64,000 nucleotides of DNA from Ustilaginoidea virens (Eukaryota; Ascomycota; Sordariomycetes; Hypocreales; Clavicipitaceae), in contig NC_057319.1 in the NCBI RefSeq assembly GCF_000687475.1, forward strand, positions 2,232,001 through 2,296,000, read 5' to 3'. Under the pieces are notes generated by a model. That model saw only the letters and a list, made by a program, of their open reading frames with translations. It did not search any database and was not told the DNA's origin. This document shows, piece after piece, positions 1 to 11,693 of this stretch (positions within the stretch are counted from its first letter, which is position 1; each line of letters opens with the position of its first letter). The position numbers and the translations under genes were made by a program.

Positions 1-5
1 GCTAA

Positions 6-98
6 ATTAGCATGGTGGCCTACTAGCGTGGTGGCTAGTCCACTAGTGTGGTAGTTAGTCACTAGCGTGGTGACTAATTACTAGTGCGGTGGTTAGGG
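6..98. repeat. Short tandem repeat, unit 19-20 bp
   Basis: Four imperfect head-to-tail copies beginning ACTAG start at about 22, 42, 61 and 80, preceded by a partial copy. Copies differ mainly by C/T and G/A changes, as expected from RIP-type decay. The array lies at the window edge, so its full length is unknown. Confidence 0.8.
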
Positions 99-199
99 TG
101 GTTGGAAAGGTCGGATATAGCGGGGTTGCTGACGTATCATAGCGAGCATTACGGGGAGCCCTCTTACTGGCTTCCCTGGATGCCTGGGCCCACCCCTCC

Positions 200-480
200 T
201 TCGTGTATATATAGGATAGCTTTCCCCCTTCTTTCTAGATAGCAGAAGGGTAGCACAATCGAGTCTGTTAATGCACTATATGCCTCTTAACTCCCACCTT
301 CCCTGCGTTTCTGGTTATCTTATATTTGCCTTGCCTTTACACTTGCCCTGCTTTATAGCACTTGTATAGTCTTAGGACTTGGTGAAAAATCTAGTATTTA
401 TACTAAGATTAGTTCACAGGTCGCAGACAGTCTTGTGCCATCTAGCTAGCTAGTAAGGCTCTGCTTTTATAGTGACCTTT
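200..480. other. Possible decayed LTR or promoter-like segment
   Basis: The stretch has a TATA-like TGTATATATAGG near 203-214, a pyrimidine-rich leader and fewer TA steps than the flanking DNA. It could be the regulatory part of an LTR or a relict promoter. I found no second copy in the window that would prove LTR status, so this is only a suggestion. Confidence 0.25.
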
Positions 481-789
481 AGAATTGCAATAAAGGCATA
501 TCGGTATGATTTATTTTACAGGGCTTATAATATCTCGATAGATGATATTAGTGATAGGTCCTCATTAGGGGCTAGGAAATACTAAGTGGCTATAATCTAT
601 AGTGTGGCAGTATTCTCTGCATCCCATTATGCATCCCCTGCTATTATGACTTTAATATCTTTAACGATATTATTAAAATCGGCATCTTTAAGGCTTTACG
701 CGGGCCCCTTATATTCCTATAGGAAAATACGGAATTTTTTATTATCGGGGGCGGTACGGTTGGAATGGTTCTTTAGCTATTATGCCTTT

Positions 790-2930
790 GATTCTTATTG
801 CTTTTTATCGGTATAGTTAGATGACCAACATCCTGATTTATTATAAATAAAGCAACCTCTTTAACGGGGCCTGGCTGGAAAGGCGCGATTTTATTGTTGC
901 CGTTAATACTGCTGCTATAGGCCGAATCGGCGTTAAGGGCGTTGGTGCCGATCGTTAGATTGACTATATCTACGGTCTGTAAATAGCGCTATATTATTAT
1001 TAATATCATTAATATCGTAATGTTGTTGCTATTAAAGGAAATAATGCTATTGATTTGTATAGACCGACTCGTAGATAGAAAGGGATCGCCATAGGTTAGT
1101 AGTAAGGCCTTCGAATATAGGGGCATAACGATATAAGGCCTGGCTATACTTAGGGGTATCCCTTATAGTATTAAGTACTTGCCGATGAAGCTCTATATTA
1201 GCTATAAAGGGGGGAAAAAGACCACGATATAGGTATTAAAGTTCCTCTAGTAGGATATTAAGGCATTCTAACTTTGACTTATCGGGATATTTCGCGATAG
1301 TTAATTAGAGCGTTATTCTATTCTAATAGTGCAAATAGAATTACTCTATGCTCTTATTTTCAAAATAGCTTTTAACTTTACAGACTATATCGTCAAAAGT
1401 GAGGGTATCGCGAATACATTTAATATTATCAAAGTAATAGGTCTTAGTATCGCTAATAAGTATGATTTAGAAGGCTCTGGCTAATGCATTATCGGGTAAT
1501 CCTAATAAGCGGCATTTACTCTTAAAAGAGATGACTTTTAGTATAATAAAGTTATCTATTTTGCCGCTATATCTATCCTCTGTGCGATAGCTACGCAAGA
1601 GGTCAGATATCTTTTTCGATATATCATTAAACCCGGCCTCTGCGTAGGCTTTTCGGGTATAATCTTCCGGAGGGTATTCCGGAATAGCTTATCGGTTGCC
1701 TTATAGCAGGCTGGCGGGATCTCTTACTAGGTTATCCCATAATCCGGGTCGGTCTAGGTTTATCGATACTCCTATTAAAACCATCCGTTTATCGGCCTAA
1801 GTAGGGCGATATTAATAGGAAGGGCCGGGTGCCATACCTATTTTTAGTATTATCGGATGAGGATAAGGCGTTAAGGCCTATAGGCCGCGATACCGCGATT
1901 CGTAATATCTAGTATTAGGGGCGGCATTAGCTTAGAGGGTATTATTATCGGGGTCCTTTATTGAAGGAAGCATATTATTAGGGCCTATAACTCGACCTCT
2001 ATTAGGCATGCTATAACCTTAAGGGGCATTAAGATAGCCGCCTCGGCTAGGGGTATAATCCCTAGGTTGATATAATTAATCGGGTCGGTCTTATAGGCTG
2101 TAATTATCGGCCGTTGCATATTATTATTGATAATAGGAGCTCTCTCCTATTTTAAATAGCAGCCTATTATAAATAGGCGTCTTCCCTTTTGGTTATAGGG
2201 ACCGGCCCCTTTCTTATTTGGTAGGGGCGTAAGGCTTTTTTAATATAGAGGGGGGGACGATAGGTTGTTATGACTGTAATCGTGCTATTGGTGTTGCGAA
2301 TTCCCTTGGCGTTGATAGGGCTTATAAGTGCCGTAGCGAGAGCCTTAGTGAGGGTATTCGCACAACCATTATGGGGGCTCGTGATGATGATAATAAGGGC
2401 CTTATGCGTATATATAAGGGCATATTTTAGAGCCTTTACATCTCTTGCTCGGTATTACCGATAGGTAGTAAGGTTTCCCTAGTAGGGTTAAGCCGGGATA
2501 GGAATACGCTACGAGCAAGTTGCCGGGTTACTTCCTCTTAAAGCTATTATAGATTCTATTATTATTAAAGGCATTTAAGTAGGGTTGGTATTATTAGGGA
2601 ACCCAATACTCCAATATATACGCCGCATTCCCGTAATGTTAAGCAGAATTGCTGTAAAACCTAAGCGTTAATACGGCGGAATAGGGCTTCATTCTACTCG
2701 CTATAATCCTCGCGGAATTATTCCCAGAGATTATTATCTAGGTAGGTATTTTCCTTATAAGTATCTATAAGGAACGCGATACAGTTATATAGCTGTATAT
2801 TTATAGTATTATTAGGGTCGACGGGCTCTATAGCGTTAGTCCAATTATCGTTAAAGAGTGAGGCAAATCGTTATATCCTCTTAGGTAGCTCTCGTGGTTA
2901 TTATAATGAGGCTATAGTATTGAGATGAGG
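790..2930 (-). mobile_element. RIP-decayed Gypsy-type retrotransposon gag remnant
   Basis: Read on the minus strand, about 1637 down to 1238 gives one frame with few stops that resembles fungal Gypsy-type Gag proteins. It includes the patch KCRLLGLPDNALARAF, then a segment ending ECLNILLEEL. Further down, near 854-800, a zinc-knuckle-like patch CFIYNKSGCWSSNY follows. Two positions expected to be Cys and His read as Tyr codons, which single G-to-A and C-to-T changes would produce. N-terminal Gag-like sequence is visible up to about 2900. Stop codons and frame changes are frequent, so it is not functional. Any pol region would lie below 790 or beyond the window edge and I could not identify it. 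The family assignment is from memory of fungal Gag proteins. Confidence 0.6.
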
Positions 2931-2934
2931 GTTT

Positions 2935-3420
2935 GAAGAGGGGGGGGGGGGTATATTGCAAAGAGTATAAGATTCCCTTTTGCAAGGAGTGCAAGATTCG
3001 AAAGGGGGCTTTTACCGTAGTGGTAAAAGAAAGAAAGAATAGGAAGAGGTCACAAATCGTTCTTCCTAAATGCTAAGGGTATCTGCAAATATCGTGATAT
3101 TTAGCGTATCTTATTCTTCCTTGTGATAGACGAGGGGAAGGAGAGGTTATAAATCGTTCTCCCTCTGGTTAGCACAGCTGAGAAAGCTTAACTGCCTCTT
3201 CGAAATCAATATCTTGCTGGTCTGTGATGCACCGTTCTTTGCGGGATATAATTATCCTGTGAGTGGTGGTTATCACCACTAATTAGTGTTGATATAAACT
3301 CGGGGTACCCAGTTGTATGTAGGGTCGCGCGCGTGGTATCATGTACTGTGAGGTCACCAAGTAAAGGATTTATTGACTTTACTAATGACTGACTAACTAA
3401 GAGGAAAGAAAGGAAGCAAA
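2935..3420. other. Probable 5' flank or LTR of the minus-strand element
   Basis: This stretch lies upstream of the gag remnant in the element's orientation. Two copies of a roughly 20-bp motif around CACAAATCGTTCTTCC and TATAAATCGTTCTCCC (about 3050-3066 and 3148-3164) and a G12 tract (2939-2950) stand out. It is less TA-rich than the gag part. I see no coding potential. An LTR or element leader is the best guess. Confidence 0.3.
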
Positions 3421-3429
3421 AGAGTAATT

Positions 3430-3640
3430 ATATGATGTGGCCTTTTTGTGCGTGTGCCGTTGTCACGTGCATCGGCGCAGTCGGGCCGGGCTGCCCGCGT
3501 GCCCTACCGGGCTCAGGGGTAAAGGGGCAAAAGTGGCCACATCGTGCGCAACGGGTGTGCGCGGCACATCCGTCGCAATATGCCCAATTGTGCCCAATTG
3601 GGCACCTTGCGACAGCGATTCCGACAGCTAAAGTAGGCCT
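3430..3640. other. GC-rich island inside RIP-like DNA
   Basis: About 200 bp with high GC and intact CpA/TpG dinucleotides sits between two strongly TA-rich, stop-filled stretches. It carries short internal repeats, for example GCCCAATT twice near 3580-3600. Short open frames occur on both strands but look like by-products of base composition. It may be a later insertion, a non-repetitive spacer between two elements, or an LTR fragment that escaped mutation. Confidence 0.5.
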
Positions 3641-3649
3641 TATTACAGC

Positions 3650-4658
3650 CAATAGCTCCTATACGCCCTATAGTATTAGTAATTCTAAATAAATCGAGCT
3701 ACTTAAAATAATATATTATCGAAATAGTAGTCTTATTATAATAATTAGAAAGTTATATTCTTCTTTAGGTGCCCTACGGTAGGGGAGTTATAGTATTATT
3801 AAATTACTATAGTTATTAGTAGTTCGAATAAAGGGAGCTAAATCTAGCTTTAGTAGAATAACGCTCTATAGGTATTTAGGGTATAATCTATAATTTATTT
3901 TTTAATCTTTACCTCTATAAGGAATTATTATTCTCTATTTACTATAGCCTTCTATCGGGCCTAATATAAATTATCTTTAGCTATAGCCTAATCTTAAAGC
4001 GCCTATAAGTATATATTAGTAAAGATTTAAAAGCTATTAAATAAGGAGATTTTAATTGATAATACTACTATTAGCGTATTATCTATCGTACCTAGGTTTA
4101 TAGTTAGATAATCCTTAATTAGGTCCAGCTAAACCTCTATTAGGTCTACTTTAATAAAGATTAGGAAAAAGAATAGCCTTTAAACCTAGTCTCGTTAGAG
4201 GGCTTAAGATGTGTGTATAGACCCCGGCCTAATTATAGAAGGAATTAAAGGAGATCGCAGAACGAATAAATAGACACCCCTTTTTAGTACCAATCTTATA
4301 TAAATCCTATACCTTTATTGATACCTTAATCGACTCGGGATGTGACTGCTATAGCGCTATAAGCGAAAATTTTTTTATAACGTTCCTAGCTGCATCAGTT
4401 AACCTCCAGCTAGTAGCGCGACGACGAACTTCTACGCGCTTCTACTATACTATTCCCAATTAATGATTATACGACTCCTATCAATTGTATAGCTATATCC
4501 GCTATGGTTATAGACGAATCCTTCCTATACCCGGCAATTGGCCTATATACGGATTTAAGGATATCGCGATATAGTAATCGGCGATATGATTGGTCCCTAG
4601 CGGAGGATTAATTGATGATAGAAGGCGATTTTTCCGACTCTGAGGCGGAGAAGGGGGG
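3650..4658 (+). mobile_element. Decayed retroelement: retropepsin remnant and polypurine tract
   Basis: In frame from 4314 the translation reads IDTLIDSGCDCYSAISE, the active-site region of a retroviral-type aspartic protease (Asp-Ser-Gly at 4332-4340) as found in fungal Gypsy Pol or Gag-Pol. Stops interrupt it about 30 codons later. At 4645-4658 a purine run GCGGAGAAGGGGGG precedes an LTR-like sequence, as the plus-strand primer site does in LTR elements. No reverse transcriptase or integrase lies between protease and purine run, so the copy is internally deleted or non-autonomous. Dense TA steps indicate RIP. Confidence 0.6.
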
Positions 4659-5035
4659 TATATTACGGGCTCGGGCTACGCCCGCGCTATAATGTGGCTA
4701 GGACTCGGGCTGCGCCCGCGACTAGCCTTAGAAGTATCGGCATAGGGTTACGAGGGCTCGCTAAGGACCCGGCCCATGCTACATACGGGCATAAATAGGC
4801 TACTTAGAGGCCCCTATTCGGGCCCTCTCTCTTTCCTCCTTAGTCTATTTAATATATTCATTCGACGCCTATTCGCAGTAGCCCTAGGGCCAGTCCTTTA
4901 TATTGTCTGGCCTTTATACCGGCTTTACTTTATATTTGCCCTCAGAATTGTAACAGTAATAACCGCTTATTTAAGTCTACTTCTATTTATTTTATTTAAA
5001 ACTATAATTTTAATTATTTAAATTATATCTGTCTT
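4659..5035 (+). repeat. Probable 3' LTR of the plus-strand element
   Basis: Directly after the purine tract come two near-identical 17-bp copies of CTCGGGCTRCGCCCGCG at 4670-4686 and 4704-4720. Each can form a small hairpin (CGGGC/GCCCG). A TATA-like ATAAATAGG follows near 4790, then pyrimidine-rich DNA. This order matches U3 and R of a fungal LTR. The exact end is not defined because I cannot see the partner LTR. Confidence 0.5.
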
Positions 5036-5627
5036 CTAAAACTAATATATTATTAATAAATAGGGGAAATAATATAAAAAATTAATCTATTTAGTTTTCT
5101 ATGATAGTAAAGATATATTTGCACTAGTACTAAGTAGCGGGCGAAATCGGAAAGAGATTTTTTATTAATTACATTTTAAAATTATATTATTTATATTAAG
5201 TTTTTATTGTTTATAATTATATTAGTATCAAAATAATAAATTATTTTTATTAAAATTATTTTTACAAACTGGTTATAGAAAGAATAGGTTATATGTCTTT
5301 ATATTTTAATTAAGAGTATTTATATTAATATTTATTTTTAGCTTGGTTGATACTATGTAACTATATTGATTGCTGTATATCTTTATGTTTCTTCTGTATC
5401 TTTGTAAAATAACTGCAATCCTTGCAACGCTCAAGCTTCGCCATTCCTGGCTCATCGCAACCTTTTTCAGCGTCTTTATCCGGGGCACGACTTTGTCACT
5501 GGGAGGAACGTTTTCTCTATCAATCGCTACGAGCCAATTCGGTAATCTCGGTGCCGCGCGAGGTGCTTGCTATTCAGTTGCCTTCTATTTTGAAAGCTGT
5601 GGTTGTGACTACCGCGTCATAATCACT
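5036..5627. other. AT-rich boundary between transposon remnant and RSC8
   Basis: To about 5350 the DNA is extremely AT-rich with no coding signal. From about 5370 composition returns to normal and probably holds the RSC8 promoter and leader. Short open frames here do not resemble proteins I know. Confidence 0.5.
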
Positions 5628-7855
5628 ATGGAGGAGTCTACAACATATGGTTCTCCAGCTCATGATATTTCTCCTCAGGATCATTCAATCCTTGCGCAAC
5701 CGCCGCTGCAGGGGCAGGGAGCTTACGCCGAGGCGCACGGCAAGTCATCAGACAGAACCGTCTGGTTCTCGCTAAGCTAACTTGAGACCAGACATGCCAA
5801 TGGCTGAGGGTATGGCTGGCGAGGCGACTATCAAGCATGATAGTGCAACCCCTGGACCAGGAGCTGCCAACGAAGTATCCAAATTACCCGATGTTCCAGG
5901 CGCTGATACGGTCAATATTGATGCAGAAATGGGCGATGCCCTTGCAGGCGTATCGAAAGAAAAAGCGCCATCCGCTCTGGGCGACGCAGCTGTCAATACT
6001 ATAGACGCGAAGTCAAAGGAGACGGTCGAGTCTGCAGCTCGCGAGCATCTCGTTTCTCAAACTCATGCAATCGTCCTCCCCAGCTACAGTACTTGGTTCG
6101 ATATGAACGGCATACATCATATCGAACGCAAAGCGATGGCCGAATTCTTTAACAATCGTAACAGAAGCAAGACACCAGCTGTGTATAAAGACTACCGCGA
6201 CTTTATGATCAATACCTATCGGTTAAATCCGGCCGAGTACCTCACTGTCACGGCATGTCGCCGCAACTTAGCAGGTGATGTTTGCGCTATCATGAGAGTG
6301 CACGCCTTTCTTGAGCAGTGGGGTTTAATAAACTACCAAGTACGCTTTAGCATCCCTATCGAATCACTGCGCCTTATGGCTTAATTCTCGGCTAACGTCA
6401 CATTAGGTAGATGCGGAACAAAGACCATCACACGTCGGTCCTCCATTTACCGGCCATTTCAAAGTTATTTGTGATACTCCACGGGGTCTCCAACCCTGGC
6501 AGCCTTCAGCAGATCCCATCGTTTTGGAAGGCAAGAAGAACAGCGATACAGATAAGAAGTCAGGAAATGTGCCGACTGGGAAGGGCGACCTGAACCTCGA
6601 AATCGGCCGCAATATTTATGAAGCCAACTCCAAGGGAACACCTGTGAACAAAATTGAAGGCAACTTGAATGGAGAAAAGCCGCCTACAAAGGGCGTAACT
6701 GATGCAATCGATGGTAACGCGGCCACCCTTGCCAAGGTGAACTGCCATCAATGTGGTAATGATTGCACACGCATATATTACCACAGCAATCAGACGGACT
6801 TAGCAACAAAATCGAAATACGACCTATGTCCGAACTGCTTTACGGAGGGTCGTCTGCCTGCTAACCATTTGTCAAACATGTATTCCAAGATTGATAATCC
6901 CAACTATACCTCTGTCACAGACCGAGAGGCTCCATGGTCCGATGCTGAAATTCTCCGTTTGTTGGAAGGACTTGAGCGTTTTGACGATGATTGGGGAGAG
7001 ATTGCCGATCACGTTGGCACAAGAACACGGGAAGAATGCGTACTGCAGTTTCTGCAGTTGGATATTGAAGAAAAGTACCTTGACTGTGAGGCGCCTATTA
7101 ACGCGCCCACCGGGTTATCGATGCTCGGAGCACAGCACGGCCATTTACCCTTCAGCCAAGTCGATAATCCTGTCATGTCTGTCATTGGATTTCTTGCTAG
7201 CTTGGCGGACCCTGCGAGTACAGCCGCAGCTGCTCATAAATCTGCTGAAGAACTGAAGAGGAGTCTGCGCAAGCAACTTAATAGTCATCAGGGCTCGCAG
7301 GGGGTCAACGGGCAAGAAAATAGTGGCGACAAGGAATTAAAAATCCATCCGCAGGAATATAGCCAAGCGCGGGAAGGAGGCGAATCAATGGATCTCGACC
7401 CCGACCATGAGAGCACCATTACGACTACGGAGAAGAATACAGCTCTTGCATCTATTCCTTTGGCCTCAATCGGAGCCCGTGCTGCAGGCTTCGCATCCCA
7501 TGAAGAGCGTGAAATGACTCGTCTCGTTTCCGCTGCCACAAACGTCACTTTGCAAAAACTAGAATTGAAACTTAAATATTTCAATGAGGTCGAAGCCAAC
7601 TTGCGGGCGGAAAGACGGGAATTGGAACGAGGGCGGCAACAACTTTTACTAGACCGATTGTCTTTCAAGCGTCGTGTGGGGAAGGTTATGGAGAGTTTGC
7701 AGGCCGCGGCAGCTATTGATGGGGAGAACGGGATATGTATAGCGCAGGAAGCTATTCAAGCAGAGAGTGAAACTTTAGGATTTCAACGTGTCGCTGGCGA
7801 GTCATTTGTTCTGCCATTGAGCAGCAATGGACAAATCAAGAGTTACGAGGCTTAA
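5628..7855 (+). CDS. RSC8: RSC/SWI-SNF chromatin-remodelling subunit, Rsc8/Swi3 family
   Basis: Core scaffold subunit of RSC- or SWI/SNF-type nucleosome remodellers in the nucleus. Proposed exons are 5628-5739, 5792-6339 and 6407-7855, giving 702 aa. A SWIRM domain spans about residues 129-235; the second intron lies inside it (NYQ|VDAEQRP). A ZZ-type zinc finger follows (CHQCGND to CPNCF, about 333-364), then a SANT domain ([16 protein letters not shown], about 396-442) and a C-terminal coiled coil (about 595-655). This is the full family order. The first intron uses a GC donor (GGCAAGTC) with branch GCTAAC and acceptor CCAG. It joins an upstream ATG exon in frame; if it is not used, the first Met is at 5794. 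The gene sits under 600 bp from RIP-like repeats. Confidence 0.92.
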
Positions 7856-8011
7856 AAAGGAATTAAGCCAAATGTTTATTAAGATTTTAAAGCAATATAA
7901 CTTATGGTATTTTAAAAGCGATTTTCTCGGAAGAAAAATATTTTACGTAAAAATTTAAAAAGTAATATTTGCAAAAAAGCTGCTAATTATTTTTATTGTA
8001 ATCCCGCCGAC
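7856..8011. terminator. Convergent 3' ends of RSC8 and PPM2
   Basis: A 156-bp AT-rich spacer, with runs such as AAATTTAAAAAGTAATATTT, separates the two stop codons. It presumably supplies overlapping cleavage and polyadenylation signals for both genes. Confidence 0.5.
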
Positions 8012-11000
8012 TTAAGTTCCTTCTACTATAGTTTCTAGTTCATTAGCTAGTCTTTTAAGGTAAAAACGTCGTATGTCTAATGGGAGCTTTTCAAAACTTT
8101 TCCCTATCCGAGCTATATGCAGTCGTCCCTTCTCATATGCAGCAAGATCCCGGTTTCCGTAAACATCTCTGCCCATAGCATACCCGGCCTCGAGATTTTT
8201 AAAGAAGACATTAACAGCTATGCTCATATTTGTAACTGCAGTAGCTGTATGTGGCCAAAGAGGGGGAAGAAACAGAATATCTCCTGGTTCAAGTACGGCT
8301 TCATAGGGATGTGACCCTTCCATTTGAGCGGTATTCAGCATAGAAAAGATGTCGAGACTTGAAGTTGAGGCCCCTGGAGTAAAAGAAAGGAGACTTATAT
8401 CACCAGGCGGAAAGAGTATCATGCGCCTGGACCCTGCAATTTGGGTATACATGTTCGCCATGACCTAAAAAACAGGAGTGAGTCAAAGCTATTGTCGACA
8501 TGTTGGCAAGAGACGCTCTTGCGGGTAGGGCATACGTCATAATGCAACCACATATTTACTTTACCGGATACTCTGAGAACAGAGCTGAATAAGCAATTTC
8601 GGATGCACTGCATCATACCGGGAAGACGAAAGTCGGCAGCCAAACCAGGGAAGTCGTTATCAATATTCGTGGCTATGTCTGCAGGTTTGTCATGTGACAG
8701 AGCTCGGAGGTATATTCGCTCCCCAGCAGCCGCTCGCTTCATAACAATCCCAAATTTTTCCGTTTTGTAGTTGAAATTCTTGGTATTGAAGTCCAGTTTG
8801 TCGGTATCTCGTATGCAATCGTGTATGATGACCTAGGGACGTCAGTTCGGCTGGTTGGAAAGCAATTAACTACCTGATGCCATAATCACACGCCGTCCTT
8901 ATTTCTGGACAGAGTCAGAAGTAATCCAGCATGAGGATTACCAGAATATTGAAAGAGTGGTCAGGGTTTTATGAATACTCTTCAAACTATGTCCAGAACC
9001 AGGTGGCGGGTGCAGTTCTCACCTTAGTATTGTAACCCACACGATCTACCATGTATTCTGGTGTCCATTTGCGCACGCAAGCTCCCAAGTCAGCTTTCTC
9101 GATTATCACTGGCAGCCCTGCTTTGGCCATGTCACTGAGCTGTTCCGGTGATTCCAGAAGTATTCGCCGTATTGGCGTGACTGTCGATGTACTTTGATTA
9201 GGTGCTAGACACTCCTCCCGGCGTATAGTGCTCCCGTTGAATCTCTGCGATCCCACAAATTGCAGAAGTGGGCATTTTTTTTCAGCAGACTTCATATTCT
9301 CACGGTAGCCTTCGCGGTCGACGATGCTGATGATGCGGGCGCCAACTTCCCAGTATGTGCCCATGGAAAAACAAGTGGCGCCGCCCCCTAATATCGCTAC
9401 ACCATCATCAACTTCTAGAACTGAGGATCCGATCATAAGCGGCATAGCCTTCCCTGTATGATTGCCAAGAACCGAAACGGCAAACGAGTCGCGAGTATTC
9501 ATTTTTACTGAAAGAATTACTTGACCTTGTGAAAAAGAATTCAAGCCCGTGCCTCCGCATATCAGTGTATGGGAGCGGAAGTCGACGGTCCGTGCTCCGA
9601 ACACTGAGAGCTGGTCGGTATGAACGTCTTTTGGGCATAACTCAAATCGTAGGACGGGCTAAAGTAAGATGCCAATCTTAGAACACATTCCGCAACTATG
9701 AGAGCAACATCGCCTTACATGTGAATCAGAAAGTTCCAGCTGCCAAGTATAGGTTTGCTCATTGATCCGGAAATCCTGACCAATGCCGCCGGCAAGCAAA
9801 CCGGTGTACAGATCATTTGGTCTGCCGCGATAATTGCTATTGCACAAAATTCCTCCGAAAGTGGGCGGAGGCTTGGATCCAACAACCTGGCATTTGAACC
9901 AACCCTTTGAAGCATGAAAGACGTAGAATTCCGCCGAGATTGATGATGGTCCTGTTTTCCCACCAGCAACCAGAGCGAGACAGGTTCCATGCAATCGGAT
10001 GGAAGAGTGCCTGAATAAGGGGACAGGGAGATGGTAGGTGGGTTTCCACTCGCATGTCGTGCCTCTCTTGAGAATCCAACAGTCTGATAAAGCATTGGCT
10101 GGTGAACTGCGACCTCCAACGAGGAGGACGCCAAACTCTCCCAAGTCTGTCAAAGTGTGACCCATGCGAGGAGCGGGACCAGTCAGGCATAGCGCTGGGG
10201 CTTCGGGTTGCTTGTCAAGGCTAAAAATGTCACACGATCCTTCTCGTCCAGAAGTTCCTATTCCCATGACATTGATCGCAAACTTTCCTCCGGCAGGGTT
10301 TCTCAGACGTAAAGCATCCCCATATCGCCTCTTTGGCCCTTCCGGAACTTTTTCTATGGCCGAGGCATATAGTTCAAGGTTTCCTTCCACGGGTTGCTTG
10401 CTGATTCTTTTTTGACACGATGCTGGAGCGTCGAGGTTCGCGTTTGAGGCATGAATGATGAAATAGTGTCGGCAAAATAAGGCGAATTCCTCCCACTCAT
10501 CGAAGGGTTCAATTTCATCCAGGGCTGCTCTTTCAGGTTCGCTAACAAACTTGTCGCTCGACCATGCTTCCCATAAGTCCCAAACCTGGGCGCTCCTGAA
10601 TCCTCGGTTTATGAATCTGTTGACTTGAGCCGGGAGCGTGGGATATTTTAGTACTGATTTTGGTGGCGTATTTAGTCTGCGAAAATGTTCGAGCATGGTG
10701 ACTGCGAATGGATGCTCTGGGCCGCAAGGGAGTAGCTGCTCCAGCAGGCAAAACTGGGCTATTCACACTAGTAAATATCCAGTCCGCTGTATAATGTCCA
10801 GCTACTCACAATTTCCAACCTCGCCTGCCCACTGAATCAGGGAATCAGCATACTCCGTGTCCATATATGTTATGGAAACCTCAGCGACAAAGAGAACATG
10901 GCTGCCGACAGCGAACGTGTCCAGCGATTCCCTCAACTTTCCAAGTTCACGAAGGTCGCATCCGATCTGGCAATACCGATCACTTCGCAGTAGCACCAGA

Positions 11001-11693
11001 TCATCATCTGATATGCTTGTGCTGTAATTTTCCTCTAGAATGTCCCTCAATATTGGAGTCTCCAACACGATTGAGCGCTTGCTGCGCATCAGGTTGGGAT
11101 AGTCAATATCTACGAACTGAACATCCTCGCAAAGCGCTGCGTATCGGGAATTCAGTCGCCATGGAAGAACATCGCTGATAAAACGCCGCAAAGTATCAGC
11201 AATCTTCCTCGGGAAGCCTCTACAAGCGTTAAAAAAAATAGCCACAAACTTACCTACCACAACCGAGATTTATAACGACCCTCTTATCGTCCCGATGTTC
11301 TTGGAGGAATTGTTGAACTATAATATCAATAGCCCTGAGTCTCAACCAATACCCACGATTTATGAGCGGCGCGCGTCGTTGAAATTTTTTAACAAAATAG
11401 CGAAAGTAATGTGGTTCTCCGGGATAATATAATTTTTCCACGCTGCGCTTGGACACGATGCTACTGTTGTTAGTCTTTATGCAACCGTTAGCTAAGCTGC
11501 TTGTGTCAATGGTTTAAAGAAAGCATTAACTATAAAACCAGGTCTTGCTGCCTGAACAACACAACCAGAACTTTCCAAGGTGAGTTGTGTGCGCCAGGAA
11601 AATCTCGTGACTTACACCCATTATCAACTCATCCAGAGAGAAGGACCTTGAACTACGCCCTTTCCCGAGCTGCTCATTCTGAAAAGCTGCCAT
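8012..11693 (-). CDS. PPM2: tRNA wybutosine-synthesizing protein 4 (Ppm2/TYW4)
   Basis: Catalyses late methylation and methoxycarbonylation steps of wybutosine at position 37 of tRNA-Phe, in the cytosol. Proposed exons in transcription order are 11693-11616, 11474-11254, 11174-10810, 10758-9719, 9658-9023, 8832-8536 and 8464-8012, giving 1029 aa with all frames closing. The N-terminal third is a leucine-carboxyl-methyltransferase-like SAM domain ([22 protein letters not shown] at the second domain junction). A Kelch-repeat propeller follows (about residues 400-660). A C-terminal JmjC/cupin domain carries the iron ligands HxD in WLHYD and a distal His in LWPHTATA. The start was chosen because the 26-codon first exon ends LIMG and splices to [13 protein letters not shown], the family's conserved N-terminus. 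The 190-bp fifth intron is unusually long here. Confidence 0.93.

Noticed and set aside
3428..3692. Overlapping Cys/Pro-rich open frames in the GC island
   Set aside because: Open frames on both strands over the same bases reflect GC-rich composition; none resembles a known protein.
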